DNA from: Geobacter sp.
GTDB taxonomy: Bacteria > Desulfobacterota > Desulfuromonadia > Geobacterales > Pseudopelobacteraceae
DNA length: 37,340 bases
Assembly: GCA_009885845.1 (NCBI GenBank)
Contig: VFJW01000026.1
Coordinates: 1 to 37,340 of the forward strand
Reading direction: 5' to 3'
Shown here: positions 23,367 through 31,492 of the stretch, piece by piece
Layout of the letters: each line of letters opens with the position of its first letter
Numbering within the stretch: position 1 is the stretch's first letter
Program-made: the position numbers and the translations under genes
The notes under the pieces: generated by a model
Databases searched by the model: none
What the model saw: the letters and a program-made list of their open reading frames with translations, nothing else
Told to the model about the DNA's origin: nothing

Positions 23367-24395
23367 TTATTTTGCAAGGTTGAACGACACTCCAAGAATA
23401 TCATTTTTCAAAATATCACCATCATTTTCCTCTTCAACGCCAAGCAGTAATTCGCTGAAATTAATGGAGTCAGAAGCCGTATTTGTCATACGCCGCGCAC
23501 CAAGATAGCGTGACAGGTAGTAAGGGGTATCCATAGATGAAATGACGACGCGATGTTCCCGAGAAGAAGCATGAATCATTTTCCGGTCGCCAAGATAAAT
23601 GCCGACATGCGAAGGGAAGCGGGCGTAGGTTTGAAAGAAAACCAGGTCCCCTTTTTTCAGATCACCACGTACGACCTCATTGCCGACATAAAACTGCTCC
23701 CGGGCGGTACGGGGAAGCTTGACGCTCTGCTCCCGGAATACCTGTTGAGTGAAGCTCGAACAGTCCAGAGCGTTGCGACTGCTGCCGCCGAAGCGGTAAC
23801 GGGCTCCCAGAAAACTGTAGGCGCTTTTTTTAAGGCTGCTAATGGCCTGATTTGTTTCTAGAGTTTTTGCAAGGTCAATCGGTCGATCCGACTCAAGGTC
23901 GGTCAATTCTGCGAGTGTATCAGTCAGTTCCTGCTCATTCAAGAGGTCTTTATTGATAAGCTGCAGTCTGTTGGTGCCTGCGGTGCGGGAAGTTGTTTCG
24001 GCTGCTACCAGCATCAGAACCTGGCCAACCTTGATTTTCGTCCCTTTTATCCCGTTCAGGTGTTTGATCTCAGCTATTTTAACGCTGGTCTTTTTTGCGA
24101 TTTTGGGTAGGGTGTCACCTTTTAAGACTTTATAGGTATCCTGACGACTTGAAACGGCGGCTTTCTTCTGTTGGGGTGCGGCATGTGAAGGCACAATAAG
24201 TCGAGCTCCCTTTGTGACATGGGAAGATGTCAGGCTGTTCACCGCTTTAAGCTCATCCACAGAAACATGATATTTCCTGGCAATTGACTGCAACGACTCG
24301 TTTTTTCGTACTATATGGGATTTTGAGGCAAGAACAAGCTGAGGTAATGCCAGGAGTATGAAGCAGATCGCAGCAGCGATACGAATATGGGGCAT
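23367..24395 (-). CDS. LysM domain NlpC/P60 peptidoglycan endopeptidase
   Basis: Exported cell-wall hydrolase of 342 residues. A signal peptide (1-23) is followed by two LysM repeats (~26-70 and ~87-130), a linker and an NlpC/P60 domain (~187-310) with catalytic Cys212 (DCSSF), His263 (SHVGIY) and His275 (MIHASS). It cleaves peptide stems (D-Glu-meso-DAP type) in the periplasm. Start ATG at 24395 has an excellent GGAGGGA site. The gene has its own promoter at 24438-24466 and its own terminator, so it is probably monocistronic. Residues ~310-342 form an acidic tail of unknown role. Confidence 0.93.
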   Translation of the reverse strand: MPHIRIAAAICFILLALPQLVLASKSHIVRKNESLQSIARKYHVSVDELKAVNSLTSSHVTKGARLIVPSHAAPQQKKAAVSSRQDTYKVLKGDTLPKIAKKTSVKIAEIKHLNGIKGTKIKVGQVLMLVAAETTSRTAGTNRLQLINKDLLNEQELTDTLAELTDLESDRPIDLAKTLETNQAISSLKKSAYSFLGARYRFGGSSRNALDCSSFTQQVFREQSVKLPRTAREQFYVGNEVVRGDLKKGDLVFFQTYARFPSHVGIYLGDRKMIHASSREHRVVISSMDTPYYLSRYLGARRMTNTASDSINFSELLLGVEEENDGDILKNDILGVSFNLAK

Positions 24396-24437
24396 GCTCC
24401 CTCCAGATTTGTTTTAAATTGGTTAAAGAAGGGTTCG

Positions 24438-24466
24438 TTTATATAACAGGTAAATTGAAAAGTCAA
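24438..24466 (-). promoter_or_regulatory. Sigma-70 promoter of the LysM/NlpC gene
   Basis: Minus strand: TTGACT (24466-24461, 5 of 6), 17-base spacer, TATAAA (24443-24438, 5 of 6), 43 bases before the ATG. Confidence 0.7.
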
Positions 24467-24520
24467 TCTTTGATGCCTTCAGGTTATTAAAATGCTCCGG
24501 GTTGAGAGTTTATCAGCCTC

Positions 24521-25939
24521 CTAACGCTGACTTCTGGTTCGGGTGGAAAGTGTAATTGTTACCGGAGTATCTCGAAGTAAAGTTATCTGTTTGTCTGGCA
24601 AACGCAGATTTTTAAGATAAGTTTTTCCTTCTTTCATCCGGATGGCGTCGATGTCTTCTGTTCCTACTGATGTAATCTGTGTAACCTGACTGGCGGGCCC
24701 CTCAATTTCGACCGAACCTGGATCGCTGATGACGTTCAAAGAAGATTGTCCAGCCGGTAGTCTGCCTTTAAGAGTTGGTTTTACCGGCACGCTCTTGCGC
24801 AGTTTCTTTTCAGCTGAGACACGGATGCTGGACGGAGAAACTGACGACACTCTCATGCCGGACGGAGCGGTTATGTTGGCATGTTTGACTCTCAGCGTGG
24901 TGATTCCATCGGTTACTCCCGCAGCATCAATTTCGGCGGTCAGGTCGAGTCTCGAAGGTGGAGGAGTAAGGCTTGACATGGTTTTTGTCTGGACAGTGAC
25001 CTCTTCCGGGATTATGCGGAGCAGCACAATATTGTCAGGAATGCCGTGAAGTCGTACCGGTGCTGTTGCCGTTGAAATATGTCCCTGGCGGGTTGTTATC
25101 AGCCCCCAGAAAATGCAAACTCCAAGCAGAAGAGCGATCTTAGGGAACAGATTGGAAAAAACGCGCTGTCGCAGAGTGATACGGGGACTTTCAGTCTCAC
25201 TTCTCAGTAGATCGTCCAGGGCCATAATAAGTTCTGTAGGGGAGTTCATGCGCTGAAAGTTTCCTGATGTTACCAGAGAAATTTCACCACGTTCCTCTGA
25301 TATTACAACTATAACAGCATCGCTTCGTTCCGATAATCCGAGGGCGGCCCGATGACGGGTGCCCAGATGCTGTGGTATCTCAGTACTTACAGAGAGGGGG
25401 AGGTGACAGGCCGCTTTTTCAATTCTGCCGTTATTGATAAGAGCCGCTCCATCGTGAAACGGAGCACCATCAAAAAAGATTGATTCCAGCATTTGCGGGG
25501 AAATTTCACTATTAATCACTATTCCGTTGGTCATCAGATCCTGCAGAGACTCGTTGCCTTGAAATACAATCAAGGCTCCGGTCCTCCTGGCTGCCATGCG
25601 AAATAGCGTCTCGGCAATGTCCTGAAATTGACTGTGTTGTGTATCCTCACGGCTATCAAGAATATGGCGTAAAAGGCTGAAGCGATAAAGTGCCTGCCTG
25701 ATTTCTGTTTGGAATACAACAATAATAAGGATTATGAGAACAGTGCCAAGCTCCTGCAGCACCCAACTCGTCATATACAGATCAAGGAAACGGGTTGAAA
25801 AATAGATGAGAGTCACCACTCCCAGTCCGAGAAGCACCTGAATAGCACGCGTCCCGCGAAACCAGGAATACATCTGGTACAGCAGAAAAGTCATAATCAG
25901 TATGTCTGCAATATCCTGAATGCGAATGTTCGGTATCAC
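24521..25939 (-). CDS. cdaA: Diadenylate cyclase CdaA fused to YbbR (CdaR-like) repeats
   Basis: Membrane protein of 472 residues that should make c-di-AMP. Three N-terminal helices (~11-76) precede a DAC domain (~100-235) with catalytic HDGA (162-165) and RHR (195-197, in GTRHRAALGLSE). A fourth helix (~266-282) leads to a periplasmic region (~290-470) with YbbR-like repeats: ADVTVQTK-type strands and the VKPTLKGRLPAG segment. In Firmicutes these are two genes, cdaA and its regulator cdaR/ybbR. Start is GTG at 25939; the ribosome site (GGAG, 11 bases away) is weak. It converges on no neighbour and diverges from the methyltransferase gene. Confidence 0.88.
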   Translation of the reverse strand: MIPNIRIQDIADILIMTFLLYQMYSWFRGTRAIQVLLGLGVVTLIYFSTRFLDLYMTSWVLQELGTVLIILIIVVFQTEIRQALYRFSLLRHILDSREDTQHSQFQDIAETLFRMAARRTGALIVFQGNESLQDLMTNGIVINSEISPQMLESIFFDGAPFHDGAALINNGRIEKAACHLPLSVSTEIPQHLGTRHRAALGLSERSDAVIVVISEERGEISLVTSGNFQRMNSPTELIMALDDLLRSETESPRITLRQRVFSNLFPKIALLLGVCIFWGLITTRQGHISTATAPVRLHGIPDNIVLLRIIPEEVTVQTKTMSSLTPPPSRLDLTAEIDAAGVTDGITTLRVKHANITAPSGMRVSSVSPSSIRVSAEKKLRKSVPVKPTLKGRLPAGQSSLNVISDPGSVEIEGPASQVTQITSVGTEDIDAIRMKEGKTYLKNLRLPDKQITLLRDTPVTITLSTRTRSQR

Positions 25940-26061
25940 TTGAGAGGCGGCTCCTGCAGTATGGAAAAATTTCGTTTTTTCTGGTTAATTGCGGCAGAAA
26001 TGTGCTACAAAACCGCACCGTTTATATAGCACTTAAATCAGGTAAAAGGTAGAGGAAACGA

Positions 26062-26772
26062 ATGTTCAGGCTTTCTGATAAAGGGGAGAAGATCCAGCAG
26101 ATGTTCGGGGCAATAGCTCCCCGCTATGATTTTCTTAACCGCTTATTGAGCTTTGGTATTGATCGCCGCTGGCGGACAAAAGCTGTGCGGCTGCTTAAAT
26201 ACCGTGAGGGATCCCGTATCCTCGATGTTGCCACCGGAACCGGTGATGTGGCTCTGGAAATTGCCCTTCGGACACCGGATTCGGTCAAAATCACCGGAGC
26301 TGACTTTTGCCGGGAGATGATTGAGCTCGGCGTTGTGAAGGTCGCCGCATCGCCATTCGCCGGCAGAATTGATCTTAAGGTCGCCCCTTGTGAGGATCTG
26401 CCGTTTGCCAATGATACGTTTGATTCGATTACCATCGCCTTCGGCATCAGAAATGTTGTCGACAGAAAGCTGGGGCTCGCTGAAATGTGGCGGGTGCTCC
26501 GCCCGGGCGGTCGGATGATTATACTCGAGTTCTCCACGCCCCGTTCGCTGCTGTTCAGACAACTGTACTATTTCTATTTCCGTCGTCTGCTGCCGGTTGT
26601 CGGGGGATTGTTTTCACGGTACAATGCGTACAAGTACCTGCCTGACTCCGTGCTGGAATTCCCATCACAGGAAGAGTTCTCGCTTATGATTGGGGAGGCT
26701 GGTTTTCGCAACCTCCACCTTCACGAACTTACGTTTGGTATTGCCACGATCTACGTCGGTGAAAAAGAGTAA
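26062..26772 (+). CDS. menG: Demethylmenaquinone/ubiquinone C-methyltransferase
   Basis: SAM-dependent methyltransferase of 236 residues (UbiE/MenG). It contains the N-terminal MFGAIAPRYDFLNRLLSFG, SAM motif I DVATGTGD (55-62), AFGIRNV and WRVLRPGGRMIILEF, all hallmarks of the family. It would methylate demethylmenaquinone in the last step of menaquinone synthesis; a Geobacter-like host suggests menaquinone rather than ubiquinone. ATG at 26062 follows GAGGAAA. Confidence 0.93.
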   Translation: MFRLSDKGEKIQQMFGAIAPRYDFLNRLLSFGIDRRWRTKAVRLLKYREGSRILDVATGTGDVALEIALRTPDSVKITGADFCREMIELGVVKVAASPFAGRIDLKVAPCEDLPFANDTFDSITIAFGIRNVVDRKLGLAEMWRVLRPGGRMIILEFSTPRSLLFRQLYYFYFRRLLPVVGGLFSRYNAYKYLPDSVLEFPSQEEFSLMIGEAGFRNLHLHELTFGIATIYVGEKE

Positions 26773-26801
26773 AATCAGCAAGGGTTTACAATTCGTCCGC
26801 A

Positions 26802-27284
26802 TTATTTCCCGCAGCATTTTTTGTATTTCATGCTGCTTCCACAGAGGCACGGATCATTGCGGCCGATCCTGGTTACTGACAGCGGTTTTTGACGAACCAT
26901 CTTCCCCTCGGTAAAATACCAACTGCCATCCTGCCGCTTGAACAGGCCCGCTTCATGATGTTCACGACCGGCACCTTTCTCGGTGAAGCGGGCAATGAAT
27001 TCTACTTCGCCGACTGAATCGCCAACCCCGCCCTTGTTTGTGCTGATTATTTCAAGCCCCTGCCATTCGGCTGTTTCTGCCCACTCTTTCGTGCCGGCGT
27101 GATCGTATCCCAGGCGCTGTTCTGGATGGGTGCTCTCAAAAATGAAATCCATCTCGGCAAAAACATAGGCAGAATATCGGGCGCGCATGAGTTGTTCTGC
27201 CGTCTGAGCCGGCTGGCCGCCGGTAATAATAGGCTCGCAACAGTCAGAGTAGGAATTCCCGCTTCCGCATGGGCATATAGTCAT
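26802..27284 (-). CDS. ychJ: YchJ family protein with two SEC-C motifs
   Basis: Cytoplasmic protein of 160 residues with zinc-binding SEC-C motifs at both ends ([13 protein letters not shown] at 4-16; [16 protein letters not shown] near the C-terminus) around an NTF2-like core containing [15 protein letters not shown]. Function of YchJ is unknown; SEC-C motifs often bind the ribosome or SecB. ATG at 27284 follows AAGGAG. It converges on menG. Confidence 0.88.
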   Translation of the reverse strand: MTICPCGSGNSYSDCCEPIITGGQPAQTAEQLMRARYSAYVFAEMDFIFESTHPEQRLGYDHAGTKEWAETAEWQGLEIISTNKGGVGDSVGEVEFIARFTEKGAGREHHEAGLFKRQDGSWYFTEGKMVRQKPLSVTRIGRNDPCLCGSSMKYKKCCGK

Positions 27285-27369
27285 TGGTTTGATTCTCCTT
27301 GATGGTTATAGTGGCTGCTCTGTTGACATATTTATAGCTCCTTTGTCAAATAGTAATTCAAAATAGAGC

Positions 27370-27398
27370 TTGTCTGAAAATTTATTTCCCTGTATGTA
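27370..27398 (+). promoter_or_regulatory. Possible promoter for the 27.4-30.3 kb gene set
   Basis: TTGTCT (27370-27375), 17-base spacer, TATGTA (27393-27398). The -10 match is weak; it is the best placed candidate before the small gene at 27435. Confidence 0.3.
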
Positions 27399-27434
27399 TA
27401 GCAGTTGCAAAAAAGTGATCGGGAATGGGGATAT

Positions 27435-27656
27435 ATGAAAATATCGACCAAGGAATTGCTGCAGCCTCCTTTGTCAGCTCATGAGACACGGTGGGCAAGC
27501 GAAATTGTTGATAAGCTGCCTGATGACGTTGATTTGACGTTTGAGGAGTCGAAAATTCTGACCAGGATTTCGATCAGGGAGTGGCCGGCTTCACTTGTAC
27601 TCAAGGTAAAGGATGTCATCGATACTGAAGATTTTCTGATTGATGACTCGGAATAA
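27435..27656 (+). CDS. Small acidic protein of unknown function
   Basis: Protein of 73 residues with no signal peptide or membrane helix and several acidic patches (PDDVDLTFEE, DTEDFLIDD). I do not recognise the family. ATG at 27435 was preferred over an upstream TTG because GGGG lies 4 bases before it. It lies 49 bases before the lipoprotein gene on the same strand and may be co-transcribed with it. Confidence 0.6.
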   Translation: MKISTKELLQPPLSAHETRWASEIVDKLPDDVDLTFEESKILTRISIREWPASLVLKVKDVIDTEDFLIDDSE

Positions 27657-27705
27657 GCGGGTTTATCCTGAATCCGGGGAACCATGCAAATCGAAGGAGT
27701 TCTGT

Positions 27706-28773
27706 TTGAAATGCCTGCATAGCACATATATCACACTGGCGCTTTTTTTTACTTTATTCACTCTGGTATCCTGTACAGACAGCAATAAGGCTCAGAAAGA
27801 AGCCGGAGAGCTGGCCGCGAAAGCGGCTTTTTCGGCAACTACCACTGCCACAAGAAAGGCTGCAGCTTTTGCGGCTCAGACCAGCGCCGCCCGTAAATCT
27901 GCCCCCAAAATAAAATATAATGCCGGAGAAAGTCCTGAGTATGCCGCTCAATGCGGCTGGCCCGTCACATGTCCTCCCCAGTTGCCCGGATCGATTCTGC
28001 CGTCAAAGCGAATTGTTGCTTACTATGGCAATCCGCTTTCAAAGAAAATGGGAGCACTTGGAGAATTTCCCAAAGATGAGATGCTGCAGCGCCTGAAAGG
28101 TGAAGTGGCAAAATGGCAGGCGGCTGATCCGGCCACACCGGTGCAGCCGGCACTGCATCTGATTGCAGTAGTTGCACAGGGCGCGCCGGGTAAAGATGGC
28201 AAGTACCGCATGATTATGCCGGACAAAATTGTCAATCAGGTCTATGGCTGGGCAAAAGAAGCCGGTGCGGTCATGTTCATCGATATACAGACCGGGCATG
28301 ATGATATTCGCGCGGTACTGCCCCGTTTCGAGTGGATTCTGAAAAACCCGGATGTTCACCTTGGGATCGATCCTGAGTTCAACCTGATAAAAAGCGGAAA
28401 AAAACCGGGGAAGAAAATTGGCACCTATGATGCTGCCGATATCAACTACGTTTCAGGATATCTTCAGGAGTTGGTCAAAAAGAATAATATTCCTCCCAAG
28501 GTGTTTACGGTACACCGGTTTACCCGCAATGGCGTCACGAATTCCAAAAGCATCGTACTGCGTCCCGAAGTGCAGATTGTTATGCATATGGATGGTTGGG
28601 GTGCTCCCTGGCTGAAGCGGGATTCGTACAAGGATTATGTTGTTGCCGAGCCGGTGCAGTACACCGGATTCAAGATCTTTTATCATAATGATTCGAAAAA
28701 AGGAGATCCGCTCCTGACCCCGCAGGAAGTGCTCAAGTTGAATCCGAAGCCGCTTTATATCCAATATCAATAG
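27706..28773 (+). CDS. Uncharacterised lipoprotein, probable TIM-barrel-like domain
   Basis: Lipoprotein of 355 residues. The signal peptide ends at LVSC (Cys23); then an Ala/Lys/Thr-rich linker (~30-65); then a domain with alternating hydrophobic strands carrying acidic ends: HLIAVVAQG, AVMFIDIQTGHDD, VHLGIDPEFNL, VFTVHRFT, VIVMHMDGWG-like and FKIFYHNDS. This pattern suggests a (beta/alpha)8 barrel with a DPEF acid pair, as in glycosidases, but no family is certain. Start is a TTG at 27706 preceded at 6 bases by AAGGAG; an in-frame upstream frame overlaps the previous gene. The radical SAM gene follows after 15 bases. Confidence 0.72.
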   Translation: MKCLHSTYITLALFFTLFTLVSCTDSNKAQKEAGELAAKAAFSATTTATRKAAAFAAQTSAARKSAPKIKYNAGESPEYAAQCGWPVTCPPQLPGSILPSKRIVAYYGNPLSKKMGALGEFPKDEMLQRLKGEVAKWQAADPATPVQPALHLIAVVAQGAPGKDGKYRMIMPDKIVNQVYGWAKEAGAVMFIDIQTGHDDIRAVLPRFEWILKNPDVHLGIDPEFNLIKSGKKPGKKIGTYDAADINYVSGYLQELVKKNNIPPKVFTVHRFTRNGVTNSKSIVLRPEVQIVMHMDGWGAPWLKRDSYKDYVVAEPVQYTGFKIFYHNDSKKGDPLLTPQEVLKLNPKPLYIQYQ

Positions 28774-28788
28774 TCGGCCTGATCCGGC

Positions 28789-30300
28789 ATGCTGCTGATA
28801 TTTCCACCCCTAGCAAAAGCGTGTGAGCCTCCGGCCGGCATTGCCCGCCTGGCTGCAGCATTGAAGTCTCACGGCCTTCCCTGTCGAACCCTGGATGCCA
28901 ATCTTGAAGGGCAGCTCTGGCTGCTTGAGCAGCCGTTAACGGCCTCTGACACCTGGAGTCGTCGGGCTTCCAAGGGACGGGTTCGGAACCTGACCGCCCT
29001 GCGTGACTTTTCCACCTACCAGAATCCTGATCGATATCGTCGTGCAGTCAGCGATCTCAACCGCATTCTGTCCGTCTCTGCTGCTCAAAACGGCGTCGTG
29101 ATCGGGCTGGCCGATTACCAGCATGCGATACTCTCGCCATTACGCAGTGCCGACCTTATTACGGCGTCACAACAGCCGGAGCAGAATCCGTTTTCCCCCT
29201 ATTTCAGTCGACGTATTCCGGAGTTTATCGACGGAATCGGCACCGTCGGATTTTCACTTAACTATCTCAGCCAGGCACTCTGTACCTTCGCCATGATCGG
29301 ATTTGTCAGGAAGCGGTTTCCTGCCCTGAGAATCGTTCTTGGTGGTGGTCTGGTAACCTCCTGGATGCGGCGTCCCGGTTGGAGTAATCCTTTCAGTGGA
29401 CTGGTAGATGATCTGGTCTCCGGGCCGGGAGAAGATCAACTGCTGGCTCTCCTGGGAAGTAATGCGGTCTCGAAGCAGCTTATACGGCCTGATTATTCAT
29501 CTTTGCCACTGAAAGAGTATCTTTCGCCCGGCCTGATTCTCCCGTACAGCGCTGGTAGCGGCTGTTACTGGAATCGCTGCTCGTTCTGTCCGGAGCGTGC
29601 TGAAGGGAACGAATATCGGCCGTTACCTGTCTCACAGGTACTATCAGACCTGAAGCTTCTGACCGAACAAACCGCGCCGTGCCTGATTCATCTGCTGGAC
29701 AATGCCATCAGCCCGTCACTGCTGCATGCCCTTGCTGAACATCCTCCGGGTGCTCCCTGGTACGGTTTTGCCCGAATAGACGAACATTTGGCCGACCCGG
29801 AATTATGCCGGGCTTTAAAACGCTCCGGCTGCGTGATGCTCAAGCTTGGCCTGGAGTCGGGAGACCAGAGTGTGCTTGATCGGATGAATAAGGGAATCAA
29901 TCCTGGTTTGGCTTCACGGGTACTGAATAACCTTAAGAATGCTGGAATCCGGGTCTATTGTTACCTGCTATTTGGAACTCCTGGAGAGACTGAGGCGGCG
30001 GCATTCCGGACACTTGAATTTGTTGCCAGTCACCACCAGGCGATAACTTTTCTCAACCTGGCCCTGTTCAATATGCCGCTCTATGGTGATGAGTCCCGGG
30101 AATATGGAAGTAAGCTGTTCTACGAGTGTGATCTTTCGCTTTACACCGCATTCCGCCATCCTGATTCCTGGGATCGTAATCAGGTTCGGCGTTTTCTGGA
30201 GAATGAGTTTAAGCGCCATCCCGCAATAACAGCCATAGTCAGGAACGATCCGCCGCAGTTCAGCTCCAATCACGCGGCACTACTTAGTGGTATACAGTAA
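28789..30300 (+). CDS. B12-binding-type radical SAM protein with CX4CX2C
   Basis: Radical SAM enzyme of 503 residues. A B12-binding-like N-terminal half (~1-225, with IVLGGGLVTSW and VSGPGEDQLL) leads to a core whose iron-sulfur cysteines are Cys259, Cys264, Cys267 (GCYWNRCSFC), i.e. CX4CX2C rather than the usual CX3CX2C. Other core motifs include LKLGLESGDQSVLDRM and LLFGTPGETE, typical of elongator/BchE-type proteins. Substrate unknown. Start ATG at 28789 has a weak ribosome site, fitting coupling to the preceding lipoprotein. Confidence 0.83.
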   Translation: MLLIFPPLAKACEPPAGIARLAAALKSHGLPCRTLDANLEGQLWLLEQPLTASDTWSRRASKGRVRNLTALRDFSTYQNPDRYRRAVSDLNRILSVSAAQNGVVIGLADYQHAILSPLRSADLITASQQPEQNPFSPYFSRRIPEFIDGIGTVGFSLNYLSQALCTFAMIGFVRKRFPALRIVLGGGLVTSWMRRPGWSNPFSGLVDDLVSGPGEDQLLALLGSNAVSKQLIRPDYSSLPLKEYLSPGLILPYSAGSGCYWNRCSFCPERAEGNEYRPLPVSQVLSDLKLLTEQTAPCLIHLLDNAISPSLLHALAEHPPGAPWYGFARIDEHLADPELCRALKRSGCVMLKLGLESGDQSVLDRMNKGINPGLASRVLNNLKNAGIRVYCYLLFGTPGETEAAAFRTLEFVASHHQAITFLNLALFNMPLYGDESREYGSKLFYECDLSLYTAFRHPDSWDRNQVRRFLENEFKRHPAITAIVRNDPPQFSSNHAALLSGIQ

Positions 30301-30366
30301 ATATCACCTTAACTTTTTACAGTTATATGTGTTATAAGTGCCAGCGGATCAATTGTGGGAGATGAC

Positions 30367-30690
30367 ATGGAGATTTTTGGCGGTTTCATGGTAATGATGA
30401 GCATTATCGGTCTTTTTCTGGCGGTTGTCTGGCTGATCATGCCTTTTGTCGTCTTTGCTATCAAAGGGAAACAAGATCGGACGCTTGAGGTTCTGGAAGC
30501 GATAGAAAAACGTCTGGCGGCCATCGAAATCAGTATTCGGCCGGTTGTTCCGGAACAGCAACCGGTCGACCCGGACGGTTCACTATTTACCTCGTCTAAA
30601 TCATCTGCTGAACATCCAATTGAACATACAAAATCGCTGACTGAGCCTGATGCAGAGAAAAACAGTCCGGAAGCGTCACCTGCTGCGTAG
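30367..30690 (+). CDS. Small single-span membrane protein
   Basis: Protein of 107 residues: a hydrophobic helix (~6-33), a charged amphipathic coiled-coil-like stretch (DRTLEVLEAIEKRLAAIEISI) and a disordered, acidic Pro/Ser/Glu tail. Unrecognised. ATG at 30367 follows GGGAGA. FabI starts 19 bases after its stop, so it belongs to the fabI transcript. Confidence 0.65.
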   Translation: MEIFGGFMVMMSIIGLFLAVVWLIMPFVVFAIKGKQDRTLEVLEAIEKRLAAIEISIRPVVPEQQPVDPDGSLFTSSKSSAEHPIEHTKSLTEPDAEKNSPEASPAA

Positions 30691-30709
30691 GGCCTGGAGG
30701 ATATAAAAG

Positions 30710-31477
30710 ATGTTGCTACAAGGAAAAAAGGTCGTAATATTCGGTGTTGCAAACGATAAGAGTATCGCCTGGGCGATTGCCCGGCTTTTTCATGAGCAAG
30801 GCGCTGAACTGGCGATAACATACGCCGGAGAGGCCTTTGAGAAGCGGGTCCGCCCTTTGGCGGAGTCTCTGGATGCCGTAGCAATTCTTCCCTGTAATGT
30901 CACCAGTGACGATGAGATAGATGCAGTATTCAGTGAGCTCGGCAAGGTTTGGGATGGTGTTGATATCATCATCCATGCGGTCGCTTTTGCAAACAAGGAA
31001 GAGCTGAAAGGGACGATTTTACACACTACACGGGAAGGTTTTGCCACTGCTATGGACATCAGTGTCTACTCCCTCCTGGCAATTATGAAAGCTGCTCACC
31101 CGATGATGCAGGGGAGAGGGGGGTCTGCTCTGACTCTCAGTTACTACGGCGCTATGAAAGTGTTCCCGAGTTACAACGTCATGGGAGTTGCCAAAGCAGC
31201 GCTTGAATCCTCTGTGCGATATCTGTCTGAGGCGCTTGGTCCTGAAGGTATCCGGGTAAACGCCATCTCCGCCGGTCCGATTCGAACCCTTGCTGCTGCG
31301 GGGGTAAACGGTTTCCACACTATCCTCAACCATGTTGAGTCAAAAGCCCCGCTCAGACGAACCATCACCCAGGAAGATGTTGCCAACTCGGCACTCTATC
31401 TCTGCAGCGACATGGCCGCAGGTGTCAGCGGCGAGATTCATTACGTTGACGGCGGCTACAATATAATCGGATTATAA
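30710..31477 (+). CDS. fabI: Enoyl-[acyl-carrier-protein] reductase (NADH)
   Basis: Last reductive step of fatty-acid elongation, a cytosolic NADH-dependent short-chain reductase of 255 residues. The FabI-specific GVANDKSIAWAIA opening, ITYAGE, and catalytic Tyr155-X6-Lys162 (SYNVMGVAK) are present; the closing DGGYNIIG is typical. It is the usual target of triclosan. ATG at 30710 follows GGAGG. Confidence 0.97.
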   Translation: MLLQGKKVVIFGVANDKSIAWAIARLFHEQGAELAITYAGEAFEKRVRPLAESLDAVAILPCNVTSDDEIDAVFSELGKVWDGVDIIIHAVAFANKEELKGTILHTTREGFATAMDISVYSLLAIMKAAHPMMQGRGGSALTLSYYGAMKVFPSYNVMGVAKAALESSVRYLSEALGPEGIRVNAISAGPIRTLAAAGVNGFHTILNHVESKAPLRRTITQEDVANSALYLCSDMAAGVSGEIHYVDGGYNIIGL

Positions 31478-31492
31478 TTCCGGAGTCATCCT

